A stretch of DNA of 64,000 nucleotides from Butyrivibrio proteoclasticus (GCF_900115735.1 NZ_FOXO01000012.1:1-64000), one strand, 5' to 3'. Shown: positions 37,060 to 46,980, counted from the stretch's first letter. Notes: generated from the sequence alone by a model not told the origin. Program-made: numbers and translations.

Positions 37060-37662
37060 TCAATAATTGCTGTCTTTAAAAAGATAATATGCAAGCACAT
37101 GAAGTGACTGTTTAAAATCACCTTCAAATATTCTTTGCTTAAGCTCCTTTTCTGATAAAGTCAGAACATTTAAAAACTCAGTATCATCAAGGTGCTGCCC
37201 TGTAACCTTTCTGCAATTTGTCGCAGCATAAATATGGACATTGCTGTTTGATAATGTGGCATTGGCAGGCGTTGTAAGAAGATGCTTCCAGTTATCAGAA
37301 ACATATCCTGTCTCTTCCTTAAGCTCCCTTTTTGCAGCCTCAAATGCATCTTCCTCTGAAGCAACTATATTTTTGCTGGTAATATAAGGAACATCACTTT
37401 TTTCCTTATACTCGATTGCACCGGCAGGGAACTCGCTTGTTACCTCATCTATTCCGTGCCTATACTGACGAACACAGATAAAATCTCCATTTTCATCAGT
37501 AGCAACAATAAGTGAAAAACTATGTTTGGAATAATTATAGACAGGACCTATTACTTCTCCATTTGGAAGCTCATAGTCATTTCTTCTGAAATCTATCCAT
37601 TCATCCTGAACAACATGCTCTTCCTTCTTTAATTTCCAAACTAAATTACCATTATCTTCCAT
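37060..37662 (-). CDS. NUDIX hydrolase (ADP-ribose pyrophosphatase-like)
   Basis: A 200-residue cytoplasmic hydrolase of nucleoside diphosphates linked to another moiety. The N-terminal strands (YNYSKHSFSLIVATDENGDF then CVRQYRHGID) and the catalytic helix AAKRELKEETGY match the ADP-ribose pyrophosphatase group. The nudix box is interrupted: between PAGAIE and SEEDAFEAAKREL there are about 18 extra residues (EKSDVPYITSKNIVA), where the canonical box has none. The start has AAGG 7 nt upstream. Confidence 0.88.
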   Translation of the reverse strand: MEDNGNLVWKLKKEEHVVQDEWIDFRRNDYELPNGEVIGPVYNYSKHSFSLIVATDENGDFICVRQYRHGIDEVTSEFPAGAIEYKEKSDVPYITSKNIVASEEDAFEAAKRELKEETGYVSDNWKHLLTTPANATLSNSNVHIYAATNCRKVTGQHLDDTEFLNVLTLSEKELKQRIFEGDFKQSLHVLAYYLFKDSNY

Positions 37663-37729
37663 GACTAAACCTTATGTATTATTTATTAAATACTTCTCAA
37701 TATATATTTATATTTTTGCTAACAAAGCA

Positions 37730-38008
37730 TCAGTCACTTACTATGACCTTGTCGTTAAAAACGCATCTGGTAATTACAAAATCATCCGCGCCTTTTCCTA
37801 TTCGTTTACGACCAAATAACTCAAGATGAATCTTTTTATCCTCAGTCATATATTCTTCTGATACTTCATCAAAAGAACTACTATCACACACTACCTTTTG
37901 AAAATCCCCAATGAACGCAGGAACTATAACTGATGCTATGGACATCCCCTGTCCCGGCCCATAAATACCTATTATTTCATGTAACAGTTTTGCTCTTAAT
38001 TCGTCCAT
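37730..38008 (-). CDS. Hypothetical protein, 92 residues
   Basis: I do not recognise this protein. It is soluble and slightly acidic, begins MDELRAKLLHEIIGIYG, and has a mid-part CDSSSFDEVSEEYMTEDKK and a basic FGRKRIGKGADDF stretch before the C-terminal VFNDKVIVSD. No transmembrane segment, signal peptide or metal-binding motif is visible. A purine-rich AAAGGAT is only about 2-3 nt from the ATG, so initiation may be weak. It lies 67 nt upstream of the NUDIX gene on the same strand and just beyond the long inverted repeat at 38036-38197. Confidence 0.6.
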   Translation of the reverse strand: MDELRAKLLHEIIGIYGPGQGMSIASVIVPAFIGDFQKVVCDSSSFDEVSEEYMTEDKKIHLELFGRKRIGKGADDFVITRCVFNDKVIVSD

Positions 38009-38035
38009 ATCCTTTCACCCTCAGAAACGTATATG

Positions 38036-38197
38036 CATGTGCAGAGAAATATTTGAAAGTGTGTGTGTGATTGTGCTGTCTTGAAAAACGTCAGTGCTTA
38101 GGCAGAGTATTTTTCTGCCTTAGCACTGCTACGTTTTTCACGAAGCGAGAGCGTCAGCATGAGCGCACACACACGCGAAAATATCTCTCTGCACATG
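38036..38197. repeat. Long imperfect inverted repeat (about 75-80 bp arms)
   Basis: The ends CATGTGCAGAGA and TCTCTGCACATG are inverted copies, and the pairing continues inward through GTGTGTGTG/CACACACAC, GAAAAACG/CGTTTTTC and CAGTGCTTAGGCAGA/TCTGCCTTAGCACTG to a tiny apex near 38108. The right arm has about 13 extra nt near 38139-38152. It lies 12 nt after the pyrophosphatase stop codon. It could end transcription, act as a processing or stability hairpin, or be a MITE-like insertion. Confidence 0.85.
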
Positions 38198-38209
38198 ACA
38201 CCACCTATC

Positions 38210-39856
38210 TCAGCTTTGAATTGCTTCAACGATATTAGGCAAAAGCTGCTTTTTACGTGATACAACACCGGGAAGCTTTGCACTGTCTCCATCGATGTTC
38301 ACTCCAAAAGCCGCATTAAGTGTGTGCTGTGCCTTTGCTCCTGCAAATACAACCTCAGAAGACTCACTGATAATATCTGTGAGCATAAAGAAAAGCATAT
38401 CAAGTCCGTCATCATCAGCAACCTTTGAAAGCTCAGGCTGAATCTTTTCCTTGATATCTACAAGTTCCTCAGCACTCATGGAATTAATCTGTCCAATTCC
38501 AATTGTGAGATCATCTACAGTAAACTTCTTGAAATCCTGATGAAGAATCTCAGTTGCAGTCTTGCCACTAAGATTAGAGCCCGCATGGAACATTTCTTTT
38601 GCAAACTCCTCATAGTCAACTCCTGCAATCTTTGAAAGCTCCTCTCCTGCCTTTTTATCTATATTTGTACATGTAGGAGATCTGAACATAAGTGTATCTG
38701 ATAAAATAGCTGCAAGTAAAAGACCTGCAATATTCTTTGTTATTTCAACTCCATACTCCTTGTACATCAGATATATAATTGTACAAGTTGAGCCAAGCGG
38801 CTGGTTTCTGAAAAATACAGGGCCTGCTGTCTCAATGGTGCGAAGTCTGTGGTGATCGATGATCTCCAGAATTTCTGCAGAATCAGCTCCATTAACAGCC
38901 TGATTTTTCTCATTGTGGTCAACAAGAATAAGCTGTTTCTTTTTGGCACCAAGGAAGTTCCTTCGGCTGATCATTCCGATGTAATGATCGTCCTTATCAA
39001 GAACAGGGAAATATCTGTGTCTTGTAGATGCCATAACTTCCTGAATGTCTTCAATATAATCATCCATATGGAAAGTGATCAGGTTGTCTTTTTTCATTAC
39101 ATAAGAAACAGGCATACTCTGGTTGATAAGCCTTGCCACAACAAAGGTATCATGCGGAGTACAGATTATCTTGGTTCCATGGTCCTTTGCCTGAGTCTGT
39201 ATAGTTTTGGCTACGCTTGCGCCCTCGCAGACTATAATACAGCCTGCATTCATCTCAATTGCGCAAAGCTGCATATCGTACCTGTTTCCAAGAATAACCA
39301 CATCACCCTCTTCTATGACATTTTCCATCATATCCGGATTGGCAGCAGCTATAACTACCTTTCCTTTGGTAAGTGTATCCTCAATCTCACCGACAATAAG
39401 CTCACCATCGAGAGTTTCAACAATGTTTCTATAAGATGTCTGAGCCATAGAAAGAATCTTGGGATCAATAACATCCATATATGTTTCAACGATATCATTA
39501 GTTGTTACAATACCTGTAAGCTCATCCCCCTCTGTAACACACAGAGTAACTACGCTTGCATCTCGCATTTTTGACCAGGCATTCTTAAGTGACAGGTCAT
39601 CCTTGATTCCGTCAAGCATACGGATCTCCATGTCTCTAACCTGTGTTCTTACATCCTTTACATAGGCAGGAACCTCAACTCCAAAATGAGATAGAACGAA
39701 CTGAGTCTCCTCATTCAGGTGTCCTGCTCTGCAGGCGATGTAATCATCTCCTGTAATTTCTCTTTTAAGATTTGCATAAGTAATTGCTGCACAGATTGAA
39801 TCTGTATCAGGATTCTTGTGCCCGATTACAAATACAGGTCTCTTTTGATTTGTCAT
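38210..39856 (-). CDS. ppaC: Manganese-dependent inorganic pyrophosphatase with regulatory CBS/DRTGG insert
   Basis: Family II pyrophosphatase hydrolysing PPi to two phosphates. The 548 residues are split: the N-terminal DHH part (FVIGHKNPDTDSICAAITYA) is interrupted by two CBS domains with a DRTGG-like domain between (~70-305), then the DHH part resumes (LVDHNEKNQAV, IIDHHRL) and the DHHA2 domain closes with SRKKQLLP. Ordinary family II enzymes have ~310 residues; this CBS form is inhibited or activated by adenine nucleotides. The start is well placed 5-10 nt after GGAGAAA. Confidence 0.95.
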   Translation of the reverse strand: MTNQKRPVFVIGHKNPDTDSICAAITYANLKREITGDDYIACRAGHLNEETQFVLSHFGVEVPAYVKDVRTQVRDMEIRMLDGIKDDLSLKNAWSKMRDASVVTLCVTEGDELTGIVTTNDIVETYMDVIDPKILSMAQTSYRNIVETLDGELIVGEIEDTLTKGKVVIAAANPDMMENVIEEGDVVILGNRYDMQLCAIEMNAGCIIVCEGASVAKTIQTQAKDHGTKIICTPHDTFVVARLINQSMPVSYVMKKDNLITFHMDDYIEDIQEVMASTRHRYFPVLDKDDHYIGMISRRNFLGAKKKQLILVDHNEKNQAVNGADSAEILEIIDHHRLRTIETAGPVFFRNQPLGSTCTIIYLMYKEYGVEITKNIAGLLLAAILSDTLMFRSPTCTNIDKKAGEELSKIAGVDYEEFAKEMFHAGSNLSGKTATEILHQDFKKFTVDDLTIGIGQINSMSAEELVDIKEKIQPELSKVADDDGLDMLFFMLTDIISESSEVVFAGAKAQHTLNAAFGVNIDGDSAKLPGVVSRKKQLLPNIVEAIQS

Positions 39857-39916
39857 ATAATTTCTCCTAAATAAAAACCACTAACTCTTTATCCATAATA
39901 AACCATCAATATGCAT

Positions 39917-41647
39917 CTATGCAAACTGACTATTATAAAGTTCATTATAAAAACCTTTTTGCTCCAAAAGCTCTTTATGACTCCCCTGCTCAATGATACG
40001 TCCATTTTTCATGACAAGTATCACATCTGCTTCTCTTATGGTTGAAAGTCTGTGGGCAACTATAAAGCTGGTCCTGCCATTCATCATCCTGTTAAATGCC
40101 TTCTGAATACGTATTTCAGTACTTGTATCGATTGACGAAGTCGCCTCATCAAGAATCAGCATAGGCGGGATGCTGAGCATAACTCTCGTAATGCAAAGGA
40201 GCTGTTTCTGTCCCTGAGAGAGGTCCCCTCCATTTTCTGAAATAACAGTATCATAGCCATCAGGAAGTCTTTTTATAAAGCTATGAGCATGTGAAGCCTT
40301 TGCGGCTTCAATGATCTCTTCATCGGTAAAGCCACATCTGCCAAGTGTAATATTATCCTTGATAGTTCCGCTCCTTAGCCAGGTTTCCTGAAGAACCATT
40401 CCGAAATTATCCCTTAGCTGTCTTCTCTTAAGATCTTTTAGGTTAATTCCATCAATTGATATATCGCCTCTATCAACATCATAAAATCTCATAAGGAGAT
40501 TAATAAGCGTACTTTTTCCTGCACCTGTTGGTCCAACAATCGCTACTCTCTGACCTTTCTTAATGTCAAGGTTTAAGTCTTCAATAAGCTTTTTATCCTT
40601 GTCATATGAAAAGAAAACATTGTCAAACTTAACGTCACCAGAAGGCGCAAAAGTATCAGGCGCTTTTGCACTGTCAGCAGTTTCAGTTTTTTCTTCTATC
40701 AGGGCAAAAACTCTCTCAGCACAAGCTAGTGCGTTCTGAAGCTCTGTTACTACACCTGAAATTTCATTAAAAGGCTTAGTGTACTGGTTGGCATAACTAA
40801 GGAAAATAGTAAGTCCACCAACAGTCATACCCCCTGAAATACAAGTAAGCGCTCCAAATAATGCAACTGATGCATAAACAAGATTATTGATAAATCTTGT
40901 TCCGGGGTTAGTCAGGGATGAAATGAAAGTAGCTTTTATGGATGTCTCCTCAAGTCTTTCATTTATGCAATCAAAGTACTCCATATTCTCATCTTCATGA
41001 GCAAAAGCCTTAACAACCGAAAGATTCCCAACCATTTCATCTACAAAAGATGTCTGATCAGACCTTGCCTCAGACTGTAGCTTAAAGAGATTAAAGCTCC
41101 TTGTAGCAATGAATCTTGCTACAAATAAAGAAAGAGGAGTCAAAACAACTACTACCAGTGCAATCTTAAAATTCAGATAAAACATGAACATTAAAGTTCC
41201 GACAATAGTTACAATGCCTGTAAAAAGCTGGGTAAATCCCATTAAAAGTCCGTCTGAAAACAGATCAACATCAGAGATTATCCTGCTTACGATATCGCCT
41301 GTCTGCTTGGAGTCAAGATAATCAAAAGGAAGTATCTGAAGTCTTTCAAATGCCTCTTTTCTAACATCCCTTACAACCTGAAATGTAATCTTGTTATTGG
41401 CCTTGTTCATGATCCACTGGCAAACAGAAATAATAGCTATAGTTACGATCATCTTAAGCAAGATACTACTCACTATGGTAAAATCAACATTTCCTTTCCC
41501 TATAATATGATCAATAGCTCTTCCTGCAAGGATTGGCACATATAATGACAAAAGAGCTGTTATCACTGCCAGAACCATTGATAAATATATCAAAAACTTG
41601 TATCTTGCTGCATATCTTAGTACTTTTTTAAGTGTTCCCTTTTTCAT
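39917..41647 (-). CDS. ABC exporter half-transporter, catalytically complete subunit
   Basis: A 576-residue half-transporter: six transmembrane helices (~15-310) and a C-terminal ATPase. The ATPase is canonical: Walker A GPTGAGKST, Q loop VLQETWL, signature LSQGQ, Walker B MLILDEATSSID with the catalytic Glu, and H loop VAHRLSTI. It forms an ATGA overlap with the gene upstream, whose product has a degenerate site, so together they should make a heterodimeric multidrug- or lipid-type exporter. Substrate unknown. Confidence 0.92.
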   Translation of the reverse strand: MKKGTLKKVLRYAARYKFLIYLSMVLAVITALLSLYVPILAGRAIDHIIGKGNVDFTIVSSILLKMIVTIAIISVCQWIMNKANNKITFQVVRDVRKEAFERLQILPFDYLDSKQTGDIVSRIISDVDLFSDGLLMGFTQLFTGIVTIVGTLMFMFYLNFKIALVVVVLTPLSLFVARFIATRSFNLFKLQSEARSDQTSFVDEMVGNLSVVKAFAHEDENMEYFDCINERLEETSIKATFISSLTNPGTRFINNLVYASVALFGALTCISGGMTVGGLTIFLSYANQYTKPFNEISGVVTELQNALACAERVFALIEEKTETADSAKAPDTFAPSGDVKFDNVFFSYDKDKKLIEDLNLDIKKGQRVAIVGPTGAGKSTLINLLMRFYDVDRGDISIDGINLKDLKRRQLRDNFGMVLQETWLRSGTIKDNITLGRCGFTDEEIIEAAKASHAHSFIKRLPDGYDTVISENGGDLSQGQKQLLCITRVMLSIPPMLILDEATSSIDTSTEIRIQKAFNRMMNGRTSFIVAHRLSTIREADVILVMKNGRIIEQGSHKELLEQKGFYNELYNSQFA

Positions 41648-43368
41648 ACTGCGCCCTCCTTTTTAAACTGAGAATCATAGATTTCCTTATAAAGATCGCA
41701 GCTTTCAAGGAGTTTGTCGTGTGTACCAATGCCTGCAAGACTTCCGTTGTCAAGCACAAGTATCTTATCGCAGTCCCTTACTGCTGAGGTTCTCTGAGAA
41801 ACAATAAAGGTTGTAGGCGGATTATCCATTTCTGCAATTGCAGCTCTCAAATTTTTATCCGTTAAATAATCAAGTGCTGAAGCACTGTCATCAAGGATAA
41901 GAATTTCAGGCTTTCTTACAAGCGCTCTTGCGATGGTAAGTCTTTGTTTCTGTCCACCTGAGAAATTCTTTCCTCCCTGGGCTACAACAAAGTCCAGTCC
42001 GTTTTCTTTTCCTTTTACCACTTCCTCAGCCTGAGCAATTTTAAGTGCCTCACTAATCTCGGCGTCAGTTGCATCTTTTTTACCCCACTTCATATTGTCT
42101 CTGATAGTTCCGTGGAAAAGAACTGCCTTCTGAGGCACTATACCGATTCTTTCTCTAAGAGCTTCAAGATTATACTCTTTAACGTCTAATCCGTCTATAA
42201 GAACAGCTCCTTCTCTGACATCATAAAATCTTGGAATAAGATTTATAAGCGTTGACTTACCACTTCCTGTTCCGCCAATTATGCCGATTCTTTCGCCTCT
42301 CTTGGCCACGAAACTTATCTTCTCAATGCTGTCTTCCGCACCCTCATGATAGCTCATGGAAACATTATCAAAAACAACGTGATCTTCCACATTCAAAAAC
42401 TCTGTTACGCTACCATCTTCCATAGAGGATTTGTATTCCATAAGCTCTTGAACTCGGTTTCCTGACGCAATAGCTTTAGTCATTGTAAGGATAAGATTGG
42501 CAAACTTTATGAGCTCTACCAGAATCTGGAACATGTAGTTATACAAAGCTACCATCTCTCCTTGTGAAAGCTCACCAGAATCAACCAAGAAAGCTCCCTT
42601 ATAAATCAAGAATACAACTGAAAGGTTAAGAATTGCATATGTTACCGGATTCATTAGAGCAGTTACGGAACCCACAAATTTCTGAAGTCCCATGAGTCTG
42701 TCATTATTCTGATCAAAGTTTTCTTTTTCCCTCTCTTCAAGTCCAAAAGCTCTGATGACTCTTACGCCCGTATGGTTTTCTCTTGTAAGTCTAAGAAGCG
42801 CATCCAGTCCTTTTTGTATTTTTTCATACCTTGGAATGCTCCAACCTGTAATAAAAACAACTACAAATGCCAAAAGCGCAATTGTTACCACAAAGATAAG
42901 TGCCTGCCTGAAGTCAATTGTGAAAGCCATAGCCATTGCACCAAATACGACAAAAGGTGACCTTAAGAGAAGCCTTATTGTCATGTTGACACCCTGTTGA
43001 ACCTGATTCATATCACTGGTCATTCTGGTGATCATGGCTGACGTCCCAAGCTTGTCCATATCTGAATATGACAATTTCTGAATATTATCAAAAAGAGCTT
43101 TCTTTGCTTTTTTTGCAAAACCTGCTGCAGCTTTTGCTGCAAAAAACTGCGCTGTAACCGCACTGATACATCCTACAAAGCACAGCAATATAAGCAAAAG
43201 GCACATCTTAACGACATATCCCTTGTCTCCACTTGCAATTCCCTTATCTATCATTGCTGCAATAACAAGAGGAACAAGCAGTTCAAAAGAGGCCTCAAGA
43301 AGTTTAAATAAAGGTCCCAATATAGTTTCTTTTTTATAGTCTTTTAAATATACAAGTAATTTTCTCAT
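41644..43368 (-). CDS. ABC exporter half-transporter, degenerate ATPase subunit
   Basis: A 574-residue partner of the downstream subunit with the same domain order. Walker A is GGTGSGKST and the signature is FSGGQ, but the Walker B Glu is replaced by Asp (LILDDSASALD) and the H-loop His by Gln (VSQRTSA). This is the usual signature of the non-canonical site in heterodimeric exporters. ATG 43368 is preceded by GGAG at 5 nt; an upstream GTG is less likely. Confidence 0.92.
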   Translation of the reverse strand: MRKLLVYLKDYKKETILGPLFKLLEASFELLVPLVIAAMIDKGIASGDKGYVVKMCLLLILLCFVGCISAVTAQFFAAKAAAGFAKKAKKALFDNIQKLSYSDMDKLGTSAMITRMTSDMNQVQQGVNMTIRLLLRSPFVVFGAMAMAFTIDFRQALIFVVTIALLAFVVVFITGWSIPRYEKIQKGLDALLRLTRENHTGVRVIRAFGLEEREKENFDQNNDRLMGLQKFVGSVTALMNPVTYAILNLSVVFLIYKGAFLVDSGELSQGEMVALYNYMFQILVELIKFANLILTMTKAIASGNRVQELMEYKSSMEDGSVTEFLNVEDHVVFDNVSMSYHEGAEDSIEKISFVAKRGERIGIIGGTGSGKSTLINLIPRFYDVREGAVLIDGLDVKEYNLEALRERIGIVPQKAVLFHGTIRDNMKWGKKDATDAEISEALKIAQAEEVVKGKENGLDFVVAQGGKNFSGGQKQRLTIARALVRKPEILILDDSASALDYLTDKNLRAAIAEMDNPPTTFIVSQRTSAVRDCDKILVLDNGSLAGIGTHDKLLESCDLYKEIYDSQFKKEGAV

Positions 43369-43401
43369 CAACACTCCAACAAAAGATAATCTTAGTTTAA
43401 T

Positions 43402-44931
43402 TTAATAATTTATTCTTAATCCCTTTGGATAATGGTTTTTGAGCATTCCACCTGCAGCTTTAGCCCAACCAATGCTATAGCCGTCAGTTGTTATAAGTGC
43501 CCACCCCTTACTGTCTTTTTTTACCTGACCATATGCACTATCTGGTATATCATCCGTAATCTTCATGGTTTGTCCATTTAGGTAACTCTTTATCTCTAAG
43601 CTATCAGAAGCATAGTCCTTATTAAGACATACATCATCGGCTGTCAAAAATAACGCTAAAGCATGAGAAGGCTCAAACCTGTCTTTTTTAACCGTACCAA
43701 GATGAAGACCGCCTCTCATGACCTTAAGTCCATTCACTGAAGGCATATCCTCCGGGCAAAGGTACAACTGGTCACCAAACATATATATCAGTCCATTAAG
43801 ATTCTTTTTCCCCGAAAGCTTACAGAAAATCCTGCCTCTTTTTATTTCAAAACTCTTTTTATCAAAAGCGAGCGTCTCCTTTACAAAAACTTCAAAAATT
43901 CTGACTGCCTCAGGTTTTGCAGGAATATTTTTTCCTCCCGGAACATAGGTATTATTCTTTTCTCTTGAAAGAGATCCATCTCTTTCAAATACACACAAAA
44001 AATGTCCCTCGCCTTTTAGTTTATGAGGCCATAATCTCAGCGATTCCGAAACTTCTCCCCTGCATTTTTCTGCTCTCTCTTTATCAATAGATGCATATTT
44101 ATCAAAAAACTCATCAGAAATAAACTCTACTCTTCCGCTTTCAATTCCACCGACTTTCGCAACCTGTATGGTATGAAAATCAGGGTTATTGAAAAGAAAA
44201 TCAAAAACTGTTTCTTCATTCTCATCAGCAGAAAAAGTACATGTAGAATAAACAAGTCGACCTCCGGGAAGGAGCATTTTTGCTGCATTTGACAGAATCT
44301 CTTTTTGCCTTACTGCGCAGGCTCTGACATTATCAAGACTCCATTCATCACCGGCGTTATCATTTTTCCGGAACATTCCCTCGCCTGAACACGGCGCATC
44401 AACAAGTATTTTCTCAAAATATCCTTCAAAAACCTCAGAAAGATGTGCTGAATCTTCATTAAGCACAAGAGCATTCTTTATTCCAAGCCTCTCAACATTA
44501 AGTGATAAGATTTTGGCTCTGTCTCTGTTTATCTCGTTGGTCACAAGGATGCCTTCGCCATCCATATACGATGCAATCTGCGTGGTTTTCCCGCCGGGAG
44601 CAGCACAGAGATCAAGAATCTTTTCCCCTGGTCTTGGATCAAGAAAATGCACAGGTGCCATCGCACTTGGCTCCTGAACATAATAAAGCCCTGCCTCATG
44701 ATATGGATGCTTGCCCGGTTGAGCATTTTCATAGTAATAACCATTTGCTTCCCAAGGAACTTCCTTTTCTATATACAAAAGTTTAGACTTAAGATCCGCT
44801 TTATCGCATTTAAGCGTATTTATTCTTAAGGAATTATACCTTTCATCATTGTCAAAAGAGCTGATAAATTCATCATATTCTTTTTCACCAAGGTATAATT
44901 TCATTCTTTCTTTAAAATCTACAGGAATCAC
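43402..44931 (-). CDS. RsmB/NOP-family RNA m5C methyltransferase (RsmF/YebU-like)
   Basis: A 509-residue S-adenosylmethionine-dependent enzyme that methylates cytosine-5 in rRNA or tRNA. Motifs: the NSUN N-terminal YYVQEPSAMAPV, SAM site DLCAAPGGKTTQIA, NEINRDRAKIL, the release Cys in VDAPCSGEGMFRK and the catalytic Cys in STCTFSADENE. The C-terminal ~200 residues form the RsmF-type RNA-binding domains. Nothing adjacent narrows the target base. Confidence 0.9.
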   Translation of the reverse strand: MIPVDFKERMKLYLGEKEYDEFISSFDNDERYNSLRINTLKCDKADLKSKLLYIEKEVPWEANGYYYENAQPGKHPYHEAGLYYVQEPSAMAPVHFLDPRPGEKILDLCAAPGGKTTQIASYMDGEGILVTNEINRDRAKILSLNVERLGIKNALVLNEDSAHLSEVFEGYFEKILVDAPCSGEGMFRKNDNAGDEWSLDNVRACAVRQKEILSNAAKMLLPGGRLVYSTCTFSADENEETVFDFLFNNPDFHTIQVAKVGGIESGRVEFISDEFFDKYASIDKERAEKCRGEVSESLRLWPHKLKGEGHFLCVFERDGSLSREKNNTYVPGGKNIPAKPEAVRIFEVFVKETLAFDKKSFEIKRGRIFCKLSGKKNLNGLIYMFGDQLYLCPEDMPSVNGLKVMRGGLHLGTVKKDRFEPSHALALFLTADDVCLNKDYASDSLEIKSYLNGQTMKITDDIPDSAYGQVKKDSKGWALITTDGYSIGWAKAAGGMLKNHYPKGLRINY

Positions 44932-45009
44932 ATTAGAACCTCCACAAAAACTCTATGGCTATACTAACAGTTTTTTTCGAATATAACAAATTTTTACCAT
45001 AAATACAAA

Positions 45010-45040
45010 AGAAGCTGGTGCAAATCGCATCAGCCTCCTT
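45010..45040 (-). terminator. Intrinsic terminator downstream of the adhesin pseudogene
   Basis: On the minus strand GGCTGATGC pairs with GCACCAGC (one G-U pair) around ATTT, followed by TTCTTTTGT. It starts about 26 nt after the adhesin stop codon. Confidence 0.7.
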
Positions 45041-45066
45041 CGGATTTTATGAGATTTTATAATGGA

Positions 45067-46980
45067 TCACACTTCATCATTCTCTTTCTTTTTTCCAAAG
45101 AAAAGAAGTGAAATTGCAATTCCCGAAGCTATCACCACAACAAGCACTCTCATGCCTTCATTTGTAGTATCCTCTGTAGCAGCCCTTCTTGCTCCGAGTA
45201 CTGCCGCTCCTGAAACAGGAGTTTCTCTTCTTGCCCCAAGCACTGCTGCAACAGGACTAGGCGCAACTACAGCAACAGGAATAGGAATAACTACTGTTGT
45301 GGTTGTTGGTGTATCAGGATCCGGATCTGGATCTGGTGGTGGATTATCTCCTTCACCAGGAACAAAACCTTTGTTTGAATCCTTATCATAAGCTGTTTCA
45401 GATACATGTTCTGCTGTAAGAGTTGTCCCGTCATACGGCTTGCTGTCTGAATCAGAGAACATATCAGTTTTTCTCTTGCTCACATGCAACCAGCCTATAA
45501 TGTCCTCATCTTTTTTAATATCCGGGTTTACATTATACTTTTCTGTTTCACCCATTACGGTGTCAAGCTCTATTTCTACCACCTTAGTAAGATCAATTTT
45601 CTCACCATTAATAGTAGTGTCAATTGTCATTCCGGAGTAATCAAGAATGATAGGATAATGACCTACATCCATTCCTGCTCCGCCGTGAACATAAAGATTG
45701 TCGACTGTAATGTCAAGACCTCCAATATTTATTGTCTGAGCCTCAACCTTAATCGGATCTCCTGGCTTATCTTCAGCATAAGCAACTAATGTTCCCGCAT
45801 TCAGAAGGTTTGATGCACCATTTTTTTGAGGCTTCAATGATCCGCTTAAGAATTGATTCTGTGTCAACCTCTCCATCAACAGACACATGTACTTCCATAA
45901 TAGCCTGCTGAGTCACACCATTATATATAACATAAGTATCGCGACCTGTACCATCAGCATTGGCCTTTAATTTGATTTTTAATTTAATCTTCTCATCAGG
46001 AGGAGTTATTTCAAGATCTCCATATTCTCGCTCAATTTTATAGTTTTCTGCAAGTGTATTTTCTTGACGTGTGTAGTTAAAAGTATTAGCTCTTTCGACT
46101 TTCTTTATAGCAAGTAGCTTGCCTGTAAACTCAGTGCTTGCTGCTACTATACCTTCATTTGCCACAAAGCCTTCACCTTTTTCTTTATTGAAGGCAGTTG
46201 CAGTAATATCTCTTGCATACTTCTCACATGCTGCATAGCGCTCATCGGCAGTAAGATAAGTACCATCAAATTTCTTTGAAAGACTCTTTGAAGTAAGTGT
46301 AACAGTTCTTGGCTTAATCGTAAGTGTACTGTTATGAACCAATGTCATTCACTTTAGAATGTGATTTCCTTATATAGTTAGTTATGCACTGACATAGTGT
46401 ATGAATTAATTTCTGAATCAGGCCAAGCTTTGACATATTGTTTTACTCCATCATTAGATATGAGATTACCTTCACTGTCAAGATTCCATACATTTCCTTT
46501 TGAATCCTTTTTAGTTTTATCTATAGTAGCTAACTTAAGTGCTCTTCCAAGCCACTTATCATTAGTATCAAAATGAGATCCATCATCCGGAAGATAATTA
46601 CCTGTATCTTGACCTGTAGAACTATCCGGAAGTCGAACTCCATCCTTTAATACGTAGAAGTAAACAAGAACATCTTCAGGCTGAACGAAATTCCCCTCGC
46701 TCTCTGAATATATTTTGATATCGTAAGAGATTGTCTTTACTACATCAACATCAGCTCCAGTTTCTTCGTCAATAGTTTCTGTGATCTTATCTTCAAGATT
46801 GTTTTCAATTTCTGAAACCTGAAGCTCTGCATCATTAGGAAGAACTCCCGGCTCAGCATAAAGAGTAATCTTAACTCCATTTAAAACTACAGGATCCGGG
46901 CTAAACTCTTCTGCTTTTTCTTCAGAGCTTGAAAGCGCTGCTGCATCCGATGATGCAAGAGAAGCTGCATCTGCACTACC
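45067..46980 (-). pseudogene. Decayed cell-surface adhesin gene with YDG-type repeats and wall-anchor tail
   Basis: Three consecutive coding pieces in different frames. (1) ~46980-46379, about 200 codons (ITLYAEPGVLPNDAELQVSEI) with no start codon and a stop after SVHN. (2) 46348-45773, holding a YDG-type repeat (TVTLTSKSLSKKFDGTYLT). (3) ~45860-45067, with further beta domains, a PDPDPDPD linker, two VLGARR motifs and a sorting-type tail: hydrophobic VLVVVIASGIAISLLFF and GKKKENDEV. Pieces 2 and 3 are separated by a one-base frameshift in an A7 run (45821-45827). No signal peptide survives. The original would be a large secreted, wall-anchored protein. Confidence 0.8.

Noticed and set aside
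36900..37127. An 82-residue full gene covering the remnant between tRNA-Leu and the NUDIX gene.
   Set aside because: The first ~31 codons overlap the NUDIX 3' end and have no coding character; only the last ~50 codons look real.
45795..45830. Programmed -1 frameshift at the A7 run of the adhesin.
   Set aside because: Joining the frames needs a +1 (or -2) shift, not -1, and the gene has other inactivating lesions.
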